A stretch of DNA of 64,000 nucleotides from Atrina japonica (lineage: Eukaryota; Mollusca; Bivalvia; Pterioida; Pinnidae), in contig BROG01000548.1 in the NCBI GenBank assembly GCA_030159075.1, positions 364,001-428,000 on the forward strand, in the 5' to 3' direction. The position numbers were made by a program, and so were the translations under genes. The notes under the pieces are model-generated. The model ran no database searches. It was not told where the DNA came from and saw only the letters and a program-made list of their open reading frames with translations. Positions 25,401-61,369 of this stretch are shown piece by piece (the stretch's first letter is position 1; each line of letters starts with the position of its first letter).

Positions 25401-27976
25401 ATTTTTAGCCATGAAAGCCATGGTTGGTCCTAGCCCCTTTTCATCCACAAACTTTATGCAGCTTTACATTGCTATATTTTCTGTCAAGTTTGGTTCAAAC
25501 TGACCCAATGGTTCTGGATAAGTAGTCAAAAATGTTGAAAATTTTACACAAAAAAATAACATATTTTCCATTTAATTAGGTGTCTGTGACCTTGAAATTT
25601 TGTCAAAATGATCCTTAGATAATTCCTAACAACTTTCTCATATATCTTTGTATACAAAATGTTGATCAGTTTTGAGTTATTAAACAATTTGTTATACAAA
25701 TGGACCCTGCATGACTGAAGCGCCCCCTAGTGGCTTGTTTATCAACAGACTTAATTTTTATTCACAATTTTGTAGATATTGACTTAACAATTACATTGTA
25801 TGCATACAAAATTTGAAAGTCATCTGATCATTGGTTCATGAGAAGAAGATTTTTAAAGATGATCATGTACCAAGTTTTGGTCCTTTTTGGCCTCTTTTGG
25901 GGCCCTATGGGTGCTATCCCCTTTTCACTTGCAAATTTTTTGCAGCTCTACATAGGGATGATACATGCTAAGTTTGGTTAAAATTGGTCCCCTGGTTCTT
26001 GAGAAGAAGTCGAAAATGTGTAAATGTTAACGACTGACAACCAATGACGGACGACGACAGACGATCGCAATAGGTCACCCTGAGTCATTGGTTCAGGTGA
26101 CCTAAAAGTGACGCATTCTGTTGGTTTCAAATATGTATATTTACTTAGATTTAGTCAAAGAATGATAAGGCTGGGTAGCCCTGCTTAAGTCTTGCTATAC
26201 AAATATAATTAGAGAATAGAAAACAGTGTTACAACAGTAGGTCTACAATTGATATCATTTGACTGTATCAATTAACTTTTTCTTCTTTCAAATTGATTAG
26301 GTGGACCAGAAATTTTAACATTCTCAATCTCACCCTGTCAGTCTAGCCACACCAAAAATGTTAAAATTATACAATCAGTCACTATGACAACAGGACAACT
26401 AAACCATTTTCTAAAGTTGTTCTATTCTGTTCAGTTTTCTTGACCATATTTCAGGTCATATGATATACATGAGATGATTGGCTTACAGTAACTGGAATCC
26501 TGAACTTCCACTCTGGAAGTGATCAAGACCACATTTTCTCTGAAGCTGCATACTAATGTAACAGAGACAAATACATTTACCTCCTCAGCATGGAATCAAA
26601 CCTAGGAGTCCTAGGTTCGATTAAATGGTGTCCCTACTAACTTAAGGTAGTGGGGATTCCCCTTTAGCTTGATCAGTAGAGCATCCGACTCAAAATTCAG
26701 GTGTCTTAACTAACACTGTCACATTATTACTACATACCAAATGGAACAATTTGAAAAAAAAAGTATATATTGTATTTTATGGGAAATATTAAATATCATC
26801 CCAAGTTCAATGAAAATGGTATATGATCCATCAAGACCAGCAACATGTTTGAAATCATATTATCAAAACATTTATGTCCACAAATTTCTAACCCAAATTT
26901 CACTAAGGTCACTTCATAAACAAAGATTCATTTCTCAAAAGATGAAGAGAATCAGAAACAGAACTAGGCCAAATTTTCTGCCCCGATTTTAATGAAGTTA
27001 ATGAATTGCATGACTCTTTTGACATGCTAGACACAGACACATTTCACATAATAAACACAACTATTTCAAAGGGTGTACTGTTGTCTGTGTAAAATAATGT
27101 ATTTGCAAAACACATTAATTTGGCAAATTGTAACCTTTTAGTTTTAACACTTTTATCAGTAATATGATACATTGTATATGCTTCATTTGAATGACCAAAA
27201 CAGACTTAAATTGTCTAAACAGACCGAAACACACTTACATTAGTAGACCAAGATACAAATGTCGTAATATATGTTGTCGAATATTTTAAAAGTGTAATTT
27301 TTAACCTGCTTTATGAGTATCTATGGATTAATTCTGAATAAATTTCCAAAACAAGAGTCAAGACCGAAACACACTACAGTTACTGAAACAGACAAAAACA
27401 ATACTGAAAAACACCACAAAGGCACATTGATGACCAGAGCAGGATACAGAATGTCTAAATAATTATTTAAAATGTATTTTGTAACATGACATATGTAAAA
27501 TTATTGATTAAATTTAACGAATAAATCCTTGAAATATGACCGAAACACACTACAATTACCAAAACAGGTTGGTCTTGTTTCGGTAATTGCATCTAGTCTG
27601 TTTCGGTGTTATTTGGGAAATTTATTAAGAATTAAGCCATAATTATACTTAAATTATGTTACAAAATACATTTTAAATGTATATACTACAACATTTGTTT
27701 CTTGCTTCAGTAATTGTAGTCTGTTTTGGTAAATCCCCACTTTATATATTTTTAAAATCATAATTACCCATCGGGTGAAAAATCAAAGTTAAATATGCCT
27801 CCATGATGAGTGGAATCGACAGTTTTCTTGGGGTCCCATCTATGAACTGCGTGTAATGATGAATATATACTTCCTTTGAAACGCCGAGACTCATTTATGG
27901 AGATTTGTTGACCAATTTCTCGTTTTTTCAACCATAGCCATGGCATATATTTGGAGTCTTTGGATGTATACGTCAT
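9809..27976 (-). CDS. DCAF10: DDB1- and CUL4-associated factor 10 (WDR32), six coding exons
   Basis: This is a WD40 substrate receptor for CUL4-DDB1 ubiquitin ligases. Six exons (27976-27768, 21010-20897, 18554-18357, 17123-16829, 12251-12192, 11041-9809) join with GT-AG junctions and consistent phases to 2109 bases, or 702 residues. Recognition rests on long stretches resembling vertebrate DCAF10: THHGGIFNFDFSPDG, FLDSRLFATCSDDTTVALWD, GHTNWVKNIEYD, LLVTSGFDGNI, HPQGW, and a C-terminal block with GFIKELCFSSDGR and SGCLSGKVFFHQP. A WDVR motif at about residues 127-130 is the DWD-type box expected to contact DDB1. The first ATG follows an in-frame TGA 15 codons upstream. The protein is longer than human (about 559 residues) because of a Ser-rich acidic insertion at about residues 305-535, although the N terminus is shorter. 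CSNK1A1 is divergent from it, 4.8 kb away. Exon structure is read directly; function is from the family. Confidence 0.94.
11106..12085. repeat. 47-bp minisatellite in DCAF10 intron 5
   Basis: The core unit, read on the gene strand, is GATTTCACAGGTAGGGGATA followed by ATATTGACTTTTTAATACTC. It is near perfect at 11200-11500 and decays toward 12080. It fills most of the 1.15-kb intron between exons 5 and 6. Every good unit has a CACAG|GTAGGG composite splice-like site on the transcribed strand. Confidence 0.9.
12192..12251 (-). CDS. DCAF10: DCAF10 coding exon 5 (60-base microexon-like)
   Basis: Exactly 20 codons: IHPQGWCVLSRNISRDKKSE. HPQGW matches the conserved HPKGW that follows SLQ in vertebrates. 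It has a long CT/T-rich polypyrimidine tract, acceptor TTAAAG|ATTC, donor TCTGAG|GTAAAG, and is phase 0 on both sides. It is too short for ORF finding and was located by joining exons 4 and 6. Confidence 0.85.
12330..12698 (+). repeat. Dispersed repeat segment in DCAF10 intron 4
   Basis: The segment 12480-12610 (GATTTGAATATGTTTATGAA ... CAGTCTGGAGGAT ... GCTTCTGACATACAGG) recurs at 19690-19805 in intron 2. An open frame of 122 codons here is therefore best read as repeat sequence, not a gene. Confidence 0.6.
13560..13742. mobile_element. MITE, GAGACCACC family, diverged
   Basis: The ends ATACAGTGTCACATACTTAG and, complemented, CAGTAGAACCTAGCTTTTAA are both followed by GAGACCACC. It lies in DCAF10 intron 4. 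Confidence 0.55.
13776..14577. mobile_element. hAT-like MITE with CAGGGCTC termini
   Basis: The left end CAGGGCTCTACATTAAGG and the complemented right end CAGGGCTAGACATTAATG are inverted repeats. Each is followed by a small hairpin built of ACTTGTCC/GGACAAGT. The CAGGGCTCGACATTAA type of terminus is typical of hAT elements. No transposase is encoded, and no clear 8-bp target duplication is seen (flanks differ). Confidence 0.7.
16111..16192 (+). mobile_element. tRNA-like Pol III unit (tRNA-derived SINE head or pseudo-tRNA)
   Basis: A perfect A box TGGCGTAATGG (16118-16128) and a near-perfect B box GGTTCGAATCT (16162-16172) are followed by a T7 terminator at 16186. The loop TTGTGAA would give anticodon GTG (His). 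The acceptor stem does not pair and the T stem has mismatches, so this is not a functional tRNA. Confidence 0.6.
16829..17123 (-). CDS. DCAF10: DCAF10 coding exon 4
   Basis: This 295-base exon completes a serine codon and encodes YSETETKGNKVFTYKLLM, then RSKLSPDASKLVISTQNGYI and IVIHDLDLL, aligning with the vertebrate RMRLTPDCSKMLISTSSGYL and LILHDLDL text. A less conserved tail ends in SDIASLQ, matching vertebrate CITSLQ. Acceptor ATCCACAG|TTAC; donor CTACAG|GTGGTC, phase 0. Confidence 0.92.
17500..18131. repeat. 53-bp minisatellite in DCAF10 intron 3
   Basis: Roughly 12 units of CTCATGGACTAGTTCTTGGC + CTGTAAAATCCATATAACTT + GGTTGGGTGGAGA, with very low divergence. On the gene strand each unit contains TTTTACAG|G, an acceptor-like site. 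The array ends about 370 bases before the real exon-4 acceptor. Confidence 0.92.
18357..18554 (-). CDS. DCAF10: DCAF10 coding exon 3 (WD repeats, DWD box)
   Basis: This 198-base exon completes the split arginine and encodes FLDSRLFATCSDDTTVALWD followed by VRF, then GHTNWVKNIEYD, SGFDGNIFTWDINR-type text. WDVR at about residues 127-130 is the conserved WDXR box of DDB1-binding DCAFs. Acceptor TTTCAG|ATTCC and donor AACAG|GTAAGT are both strong. It is the exon closest in sequence to the vertebrate protein. Confidence 0.95.
18714..19497. repeat. 87-bp minisatellite in DCAF10 intron 2
   Basis: About nine units of AATTCTCCTCTTCTTGACCT ... GTTACATTAACTTTGGTGTG, with length variation caused by an internal palindromic ATACATGTATATATACATG core that is a (TA)n microsatellite in some units. 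Confidence 0.9.
19685..19805 (+). repeat. Second copy of the 12480-type repeat
   Basis: GATTTGAATATGTTTTTGTG, TTGAAGTGGTTCAGTCTGGA and GCTTCTGACACAGG parallel the intron-4 copy in the same order and spacing. Confidence 0.55.
19863..20045. mobile_element. MITE, GAGACCACC family
   Basis: Left end TACAGCTGAACCTGTCC, right end complement TACAATGGAACCTGTCTTG; both lead to GAGACCACC-type text. TA at both edges. In DCAF10 intron 2. Confidence 0.6.
20210..20525. mobile_element. SINE cluster in DCAF10 intron 2
   Basis: The minus strand at 20245-20320 carries the tRNA-like TAGCCCAGTGGTTAACAC and GGTTCAATCC boxes. The plus strand at 20330-20520 holds a body related to 7060-7270, including TCGGCATCAGTGGTAGAAAC and ACCACAGCAGGTACG. 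Confidence 0.5.
20661..20912 (-). repeat. Six perfect 42-bp copies of the DCAF10 exon-2 donor region
   Basis: Units start at 20661, 20703, 20745, 20787, 20829 and 20871. On the gene strand each is exon-type GTGTGAATTGTGTAAG then GTAAGTGAGGGAGGCTTTG. The 5'-most unit is the authentic exon end and donor (exon end at 20897); the other five place identical donors at 20855, 20813, 20771, 20729 and 20687. No difference among the copies was seen by eye. The period is a multiple of three, but the DCAF10 frame meets TAA directly after the first junction. Confidence 0.95.
20897..21010 (-). CDS. DCAF10: DCAF10 coding exon 2 (donor lies in a 42-bp tandem repeat)
   Basis: This 114-base exon encodes GSLLATACEGQSVLLFDP and continues to HTDCVNCV, then AG of an arginine codon. 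It aligns with the vertebrate WD blade ending in HEDCVNNIRFLDNRLF. The acceptor is TTTGTAG|GTC and the donor TAAG|GTAAGT. The last 16 bases of the exon and the donor belong to a perfect six-copy 42-bp repeat. The donor at 20897 is required for the phase to match exon 3; in the exon frame the next codons, if not spliced, are AGG TAA, a stop. Confidence 0.93.
22371..22515. mobile_element. Long hairpin element, ~65-bp arms
   Basis: The arm ACAATTATTGCCCTTGTTTT and its exact complement at the right edge enclose GGATGACATGAATA / TATTCATGTCAACC and TGTTATGTCACC / GGGTGACATAAC, with a short GC-rich loop (GAGGGCAGAGCCCAC). The preceding 400 bases contain repeated TATGTCACCCTCT, perhaps part of the same element. 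Confidence 0.85.
23230..24200 (+). repeat. Repeated 'AGGTCAAAG/CCAAGGTTAA' block
   Basis: Two related stretches (23390-23560 and 23820-24010) share AAATGAAAGCACTGGT, CATAAGAAAT and ATAGCCAAGGTTAA, in that order. It is of the same broad style as the short-period dispersed elements nearby. No ORF. Confidence 0.5.
24780..26105. mobile_element. Dispersed element with GGTGACC-type ends
   Basis: It starts AAAGGCCAGATGGGCCTTGA and ends GGTTCAGGTGACCTAAAA after a GACGGACGACGACAGACGAT run. Inside, three direct repeats of about 150 bases (GATCTTTGCATGCTGAA ... ACACTTAAAAGAGGAA) lie at 24880-25260. A partial minus-strand relative lies at 49855-50000. Confidence 0.55.
27180..27740. repeat. Snapback array of CCGAAACA units beside DCAF10 exon 1
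   Basis: Two direct units (27180-27400 and 27460-27570) and one inverted unit (27572-27690) share ACCGAAACACACTACA and AAAATGTATTTTGTAACAT. Direct and inverted units meet almost without a loop at about 27570. It begins within 30 bases of the exon-1 donor. Confidence 0.75.
27768..27976 (-). CDS. DCAF10: DCAF10 coding exon 1
   Basis: It encodes 69 residues plus two bases of a glycine codon, from MTYTSKDSKY to the first WD blade (HHGGIFNFDFSPDG). The donor is GG|GTAATT, phase 2. A second in-frame Met at residue 11 could also start translation. The vertebrate protein has a longer N terminus; an in-frame stop upstream shows no extension here unless a further 5' exon exists. Confidence 0.9.
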
Positions 27977-28275
27977 CGTCTTCTCGTTACATATCTGATT
28001 TAATGGTTTGCAATTTTGAAATCAAAACAGAGAACTAATACAGTGGAGAACACAGGCAATAGAAATTTCATCAAAATAATATGTTTTACGTTTCCTCCTT
28101 CGCTAGAGGCTAAAGCAGAAAATAAAATCTTAGTTATCCTCCTCATTAACAAAAGAGTTCTAACAAGGGAGACAATTCATCCTCGTAAGAAATAATAATT
28201 ATATAGATGTCATCTCAACGATATAAAGCCTAACTGCTAACTGCATACACTTGCCAAACGTTTATCGACAATAAC

Positions 28276-28278
<3 letters not shown>

Positions 28279-28370
<92 letters not shown>
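28279..28370. repeat. (TA)n microsatellite, ~92 bp
   Basis: An uninterrupted TA tract except for one AA step near 28326. About 300 bases upstream of the DCAF10 ATG. Confidence 0.98.
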
Positions 28371-28372
<2 letters not shown>

Positions 28373-30223
28373 TATAAAAGCACATTTAAATATATATAGG
28401 TGAATTTTCATCGCAAAAATGAAATTTTCTGTTTACAAATTGATGAATATTTAAATTTCTTATTCAGAAAATAAAAAATATATAATGAAACAGTATGCAA
28501 TCTTTGTTTAACGGTGGAAATTCTATTGAAAAAAAACGATAAGAAATGACAATATTTTTTGAAAAACTGTGGTTTTATATGAAGTGTATAGTGAAAAATG
28601 GTGTCTATAAACTTTTGGCAAGTGGCTGTAAACCCCTAACTCTTTGGAAAAGGTCTTACCAGAGACATAACTCTAGGGTATAATGAAGACATACTAATGA
28701 ATATCTGAAACTCCAAGTCCATTAGAATACGACAAATTGGACATTAAAACTGTCTCAATAGTTGCGAATCCCATACGGGTGGGACCAGGTGTCCGGTAGG
28801 CGTCATCTCCCCTTTTAGCATGCCACATCCGTCGCAAATGTTCCATGGAAACCTTTCGAGTTCGGAGTACCATAGGTCATAATTATATATCTTGTCTTAT
28901 GTACTCTAATATTCGGTGTCTATATACAGACTTGCAGGATTTTAAATCTTCCATTGGAGTACACCTAATCTGTGTCAAAATTCCTTTCCAAGAGAGAGAC
29001 AGGGGGACGTTTTAACTCCCGCTTACAAAGTAATTAAAACGAGTGAAACCTCCAGGTGCATCTGATTTTTTTTTATTAAATAACTAGAAATAACATGTTA
29101 AATATTAGTTAATATATGCACATAATTACATATATGTAACAATATAATGAGATAATAATTTGAAGGCAATAAACAGATACACAGCATAAACAAGTAACAC
29201 AACAATATAACCACAGGCATATATAACATCTGTTGTATGTGTGTCCGATCTATTCAGATGAAAATGCCAATGTGTCATATTGTGACGATTATTCAATAAA
29301 TCAATGGATTTGACCATATGGGTTATTTTAATATCCAGAAGTAAGAATGTTGCTTCTAATATTATTAGTTGTTGTTCATCCCTTGAGCTTCTTGATTCTT
29401 CAAAACAACAACAATGGATATCTGAAGCGGGTCTACTTTGGTATAACATACGGCCTACGTGTGAGCACTTTTAAATGTCTATTTCATCCCACGTGTCAAT
29501 TTCCCTTCACGAGATCCAATGGCAATCGCTTTAGCGTCGATATAAAGCAAACATCACAATTTTACTGGTTCAAAAGCCACGATTATTCCACGGTTTGTTT
29601 GATAAGTTAGACCATATATCGCCGACGATTAATCGATTCTGAAAGAATCAAACTGTCATTTAAAGCTGTAACTTCAAATATAAAGAAAAACTCATTAACC
29701 CTTAATTAAAACTGCAAGTATGGTGAAACACGTCATCTGATTTTGGTGATGTCATAGCGGACAAGTGTGACATTGTTTCACAATTAAACTTTTTTATGGC
29801 ATTTGGCGAACGGTCTTTACTAACTAATCTTCTATTAACACGGACGATCACAAGTTGTCAATTTTTTAAATATATAATATTGTTGATTCAATAATCCCTA
29901 TTCTGGCTATTCAACACTTAATCTAACAACGTAACACCAGTCTGACGATTCAACTCCAGTTTAATTTTGGCGATTCAGTAGTCTTGTAATTTTGGCAGTT
30001 CAGTTGGACATTAACAGATTCGACATTCATACATATTTACAGATTTTTTTAAAATTGTTCAATTGACTTCCACAATTTTACGATCTTTTGGTGGACGATT
30101 CAATGGCTGTGTAACATTTTCTTGGCGATAGATCCGCAGCCATCTCGCGATTATTTCACACTTGACTTGGTTGGTTTATCTTTGAACTGAATATATCACT
30201 TATGAACATTACAATACAGGTAA

Positions 30224-30550
30224 CTAATTTTCTTCCGCTAAATCCAGACTTACTGCTCTCAAATTCGCAATTTTCTCGGCTTTTAAAAATACATATTCAT
30301 AGTATGCAAATATTGTTCCTTTTAGAAGCATCACTCTTGGCCGCAAACTATGTATAAAATTATTTTGTCCCTTCTCCTGAGCGAATTTGTATCTCGATTT
30401 CAATTGCGAAAGTGTTCTCTTCAAAACAGATAATTGTTCCTTAGCTTTGAAAAACTTAATTTCCTCTTCCATTATTTTCATTAACAGATAATCCATTTCC
30501 ATCTTTCTTGACCAGTCTGCAGAGGTCTCAGTGCTTTGCTCATTCGTCAT
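30224..30550 (-). CDS. Unrecognised 108-residue ORF, coiled-coil-like
   Basis: I do not recognise this protein. It is a single open frame with an in-frame TAA shortly upstream of its ATG. The sequence is rich in Lys/Glu/Leu, with heptad-like spacing over residues 15-60 (MEEEIKFFKAKEQLSVLKRT) and a second helix-like part (LRPRVMLLKGTIFAYYEYVF). There is no signal peptide or membrane segment. It looks more protein-like than other non-exonic frames in the window, which are low-complexity or repeat-derived. It sits between DCAF10 and CSNK1A1 on the DCAF10 strand, so it could be an independent small gene, a terminal exon of an unseen gene, or chance. Confidence 0.45.
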   Translation of the reverse strand: MTNEQSTETSADWSRKMEMDYLLMKIMEEEIKFFKAKEQLSVLKRTLSQLKSRYKFAQEKGQNNFIHSLRPRVMLLKGTIFAYYEYVFLKAEKIANLRAVSLDLAEEN

Positions 30551-31060
30551 ATTTATGCTTTTTTAAATAAACAAGATAGCCACTATTTTTTTATAAAAAA
30601 AATGTTGTCTATTTCGACACCAAATAGCACTTTTACTGCGTCAATCTGTGCAATATCTCTCGCAACCCAACAGCAAACATGTCGAGTCTCGTTATTACGT
30701 TCCATATACCTACGTTTATATACTTGGGGCACCTGTCGTTTCTTGCAAGGATTCGTATAATTGCTATCACTCCTCAGTTGTAATCGGAATCGGCTTAATC
30801 TTACCTAATTATGGTGTAATAGATTATTTGATAGATAAGGGCCTAGACAAAAGAAGATATAGCCAATCTGTAATGCGTCTGTTGATCTCTACTCGTCTAA
30901 GTACTTCATGATGATAACAGTAATTTAATAATAATAGACCCTATAAATTTAAAAATTAAATAAGAATAAAATACAATTTCTTCATTGATATTCGGCTTTA
31001 AAACGTTTCTAATATAGATATGCATTGTAGTTATATATAAAATTTCTAGAAATAGATAAA

Positions 31061-31096
31061 TAGATGGATGGATGGATGGATAGATGTTATAGCTTT

Positions 31097-31129
<33 letters not shown>

Positions 31130-31146
31130 AAGATAGATAGATAGAT
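31061..31146. repeat. (GATG)/(GATA)n microsatellite
   Basis: A short GGAT run followed by about 14 TAGA units with one interruption. Confidence 0.95.
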
Positions 31147-31258
31147 GAAGCCAACATCTACTCCTCTCTCATGATAATTAAACATTCGATTGAAGTAATT
31201 AATATTTTGATATATACAAATGTTATTATTTATCTTTCTATTTGATTCATAAATTACA

Positions 31259-31261
<3 letters not shown>

Positions 31262-31316
<55 letters not shown>

Positions 31317-31326
31317 AGAGAGAGAG
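31262..31326. repeat. (GA)n polypurine tract
   Basis: About 65 bases of GA with two GGGAG interruptions near 31307-31316. Confidence 0.95.
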
Positions 31327-31428
31327 TATTCTTATTCTTCAGTACTTGATGAGGGAATACATGGTATACACTGATTTTTTTTCCGTTTTGTAAATAACCA
31401 TAAAAATAAAGACTTAAAAAATGTTTCC

Positions 31429-31820
31429 CTCGCCCGAAGTCACCAAATTTACCCAATACTCAAGCGCAACCTTTTTTCCATTATTTTGACTAAAACTGTT
31501 TATAAAACTTTTGGATTTTAGTGATTACGAAACATATTATTATTTTAAATCATTTACATATACATTTTTGTGTCACATGGTTTTCCTGTAAAAAAAAAAA
31601 AGAATAAATACGTCGAGTACGCTACTCTAGAACTGAGTACGTACTCAAACATTTTTTTAAATCTTTCTAAAGTTTATTTCAAATGATCAATAATTTTTAT
31701 CATTACTTACAATTGTATGCCATCAATATACAAACATGTCCAATTACAGAATGAAGTATGCATGTTTTTACTTTATAATCGTGAAAAGTACTAAGTAAAT
31801 TTGGTGACTTCGGGACCCTC
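31429..31820. mobile_element. MITE with GAAGTCACCAAATTTAC TIRs, copy 1
   Basis: Left CCCGAAGTCACCAAATTTAC and right complement CCCGAAGTCACCAAATTTAC are perfect inverted repeats at the edge, extending into AGTACTT. Copy 2 is at 60247-60617; a solo end lies at 18231-18250. Confidence 0.8.
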
Positions 31821-32165
31821 ACTTAATTTGCAAATTCATAACTTTATTATTGTATTTATAATATTTATCAGATAAAGAAAATGTGCCCTTAGAATGCAAC
31901 ATTCATGTGAATGCGTTTATATGAAATATTTTATTATAATATGGGAATTCTTGAAATTTCAAATGAAGTAATCAATTAATGATATATCATTTTAAAATAT
32001 CAATTCGCGATAATTTCCAATTTATTTTTATTCAATCAGATGTTAGCTTTATATATCGCTGATTCAATAAGTTGGACAAAGTATCTATTTCTTGTTTCCG
32101 TTGTTAGATTTAATTTCTTGAACGGTCACTAAGTAATATACTGAAAATAGTTCCAATCCTCTGTA

Positions 32166-32169
<4 letters not shown>

Positions 32170-32250
<81 letters not shown>
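32170..32250. repeat. (CT)n polypyrimidine tract
   Basis: About 40 CT units, uninterrupted, some 515 bases upstream of the CSNK1A1 ATG. It is complementary to the (GA)n tract at 31262. Confidence 0.98.
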
Positions 32251-32252
<2 letters not shown>

Positions 32253-32572
32253 ATATTTCAGTTGATTGCTCGAAGCAACTGCTAGAAGGTATTATGTTTA
32301 TTTTTTACCTGTTATGTAAATCGCCGAACATGTTTAACTTTAGGCCTATGCAGGTGTCAATATCATGATACAAGTTAACGTGCTTGAGCACATAATAAAA
32401 TACTATACTCAGAATAATTCTTAATTGATTATTTGTATCGTACTGAAGTTATGTTTCATTTGAAACAAAATAAGAAATAAAGAAACTACAGTAATTATTA
32501 ATTATGTATAATTCTCTAATTAAGTCGTCCATGGCAACAGAAGTTTCGATCAGCTGTTTTGAGTTAAGGCCA

Positions 32573-32590
32573 TTCCCATAATGCACCGCA
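32573..32590 (+). promoter_or_regulatory. ZNF143/Staf-type binding site in CSNK1A1 promoter
   Basis: TTCCCATAATGCACCGCA fits the published Staf/ZNF143 consensus YWCCCRNMATSCMYYRCR at every position. It lies about 176 bases before the CSNK1A1 ATG, where the core promoter or 5' UTR is expected. The motif match is seen directly; occupancy is inference. No clear TATA box was noted nearby. Confidence 0.6.
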
Positions 32591-32765
32591 AAAGGTCTTT
32601 GTTACGAAGCGAAACAAATCCGTGTCAGGTCTCGACAACTCTTTAATAAATGACTAACCAACGAGGTACACGGTCATAAACCATATATGTGGAAACAATG
32701 AACTTGGCTTTATTTTAGATCGAAGAAAGAAATACAGACTCTCCTGGATTTTGTTTAATTCCAAA

Positions 32766-59605
<26,840 letters not shown>

Positions 59606-60246
59606 AATACTGCAAGACATCACAAAACCAAAGATGTTTCTTAAAGACTTTGACAAAGCAGAAATTTTACAGAACTATGTTCTGCTTGCTAGTCTGTGAT
59701 ATGTTACCATGACAACAACTACATACCATCAAAACAGCAACAGGAATACATTTGTTGGCTGGTTCACATATTGTTCCACCATTGAAATGAATTTTAGCAG
59801 CAGTTTTGTGTACAAATGTAAACTTAAATAATATGTATGAATATTTTGAGCCAATAACACAAAAACATTGTTATATTTATTTGTATATATTGTTTTTTAT
59901 GTTTGATTTCTTTCAATGACATTTTTATGACAGTTTTCCAAATAATGAGAAGTTGAGAACTAATGAAATATACCTCAAGCAATCCAAAGGATTTTTCTGT
60001 ATGAAGTATCTGGTGTAAATGTATCTTCTCTGAACGAAAGTGAAATATTGTGAGATAAGTGTTTGAAAAATTCATGTTTACATTACTTTTACAGAAAGTT
60101 ATGCCAACTTTTACTGATAAAGTAAATGTTAGGTCACAGATACAATCATTTTAAAATCAAGTTCACAATATGATTCTCATATCTTTGATTTTTCCAACAA
60201 TGTGGAAACTCATTTTTTCAAGGTTCCTTAAAAGAGAATTTTGAGT

Positions 60247-60617
60247 CTGGGCCCAAAGTCACAAAATTTACTCAGTACTTATGGCACACTTATTTTATTA
60301 TTTTGACTTCGTGCGTATTGTTGTTCATAAAACTTCTGAATGTGTTCAAATAGGAACCACATTTTTTTTTTGTTTCATTCACATCAATAACATTGGGTCA
60401 AATGCAAGAAAAAAAATCATTGTGTATGATTCTTAATATTTTTTAACATACTCAAAATTATTTTTGTAAATTTATAATTTGCATCATTGTATACAGTTAT
60501 TTTGCTTTAAATAAACAATAATATCCAGTTGTGTAATGATTTAGTGTGCTTTCATCCTAAAATCATAAAAATGTTGGTAAATTAAATTTTGAGTAAATTT
60601 TGGTGACTTTGAATGCC
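60247..60617. mobile_element. MITE with CCAAAGTCAC TIRs, copy 2, in CSNK1A1 3' UTR
   Basis: GGGCCCAAAGTCACAAAATT + TACTCAGTACTT at the left, and the complement TTCAAAGTCACCAAAATTTA + CTC at the right. Related to 31429-31820. It contains the first AATAAA after the kinase stop. Confidence 0.7.
60510..60515 (+). other. Candidate polyadenylation signal of CSNK1A1
   Basis: AATAAA about 900 bases after the stop, inside a MITE-like element (60247-60617) that has entered the 3' UTR. Later AATAAA motifs also exist, and vertebrate CK1 alpha mRNAs have long 3' UTRs, so this may be one of several ends. Confidence 0.4.
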
Positions 60618-61369
60618 ATAACAATAAATAAACACAAATGATATGGTGGTCATGAGATGAAGCATAAATTTGCAAGAGTTATTGCCCTTTGATAATTTTG
60701 ATGGATCAACTTGCTCAATTTTTCTCCATAAACAGCCAAACCAATCATTGTAGTAGTAAAAATTAATCAGTCTTAACTTAATAATTTTTACCTGAATATG
60801 TTTTCCAAAGTATTTTTGCATTGGAATACTTTACCGGTCTTTAACGGGGAATAACTCTCGCATAATGATTAATGCTTCTTGAAATTTATCATTGAAATTT
60901 TTACCCATTATTTGCTCATTTTATCAGCAAATGCTGCGTCTTCGAGTCTCATCATACTGCATAATGGATTATCTAATCAAATGTTGTATAGAAACATTGT
61001 CAGTGTCAATAGCTACTGAAATATAAACTTTTTACTTTGAAAAGTTTGATCATCCTTTTCTCCCAGTCATTACAATCTTTTAAGGTTTACAAACATAAGT
61101 ATGTTTCTCATTGCTTGTAGAACAAGTATAACTGGTAAATGGTATACTTTACAGGGAAAATAGAATATGTGTATTGTTTGCATACAAAATATATAATTAT
61201 CATAGATATTGTATACATATATATATTGACATTTTTGTTTTAGTAGTTTGCTGTTTTGTGTACAGAAGTTGATTTTGTTAAGAATAAGAGTTGATGTAGA
61301 TACATAATGATATGTATACTAGAGTTGAGTTTGTAAATACATGTATATAAGTTAATATAAACATCTGTC

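Larger units (their letters stand above)
21011..27767 (-). other. DCAF10 intron 1
   Basis: 6.8 kb without recognised exons. It holds a hairpin element at 22371, repeat blocks at 23230-24200 and 24780-26105, and a snapback array near exon 1. 21220-22000 and 26110-27170 show no clear structure apart from a tRNA-like GGGATTCCCCTTTAGCTTGA near 26650. Confidence 0.7.
27977..32765. other. Divergent upstream region of DCAF10 and CSNK1A1
   Basis: 4.8 kb between the two ATGs. It holds a long (TA)n, a small ORF (30224-30550), (GATA)n, (GA)n, a MITE and (CT)n. Positions 28600-28930 are less AT-rich and read like a repeat fragment; 29890-30170 has degenerate CGATTCA-spaced units. Transcription starts are not determinable by eye. 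Confidence 0.6.

Noticed and set aside
29126..29610. Overlapping 107-codon (-) and 87-codon (+) frames
   Set aside because: Opposite-strand overlap in AT-rich DNA, no recognisable domain, no splice or promoter support.
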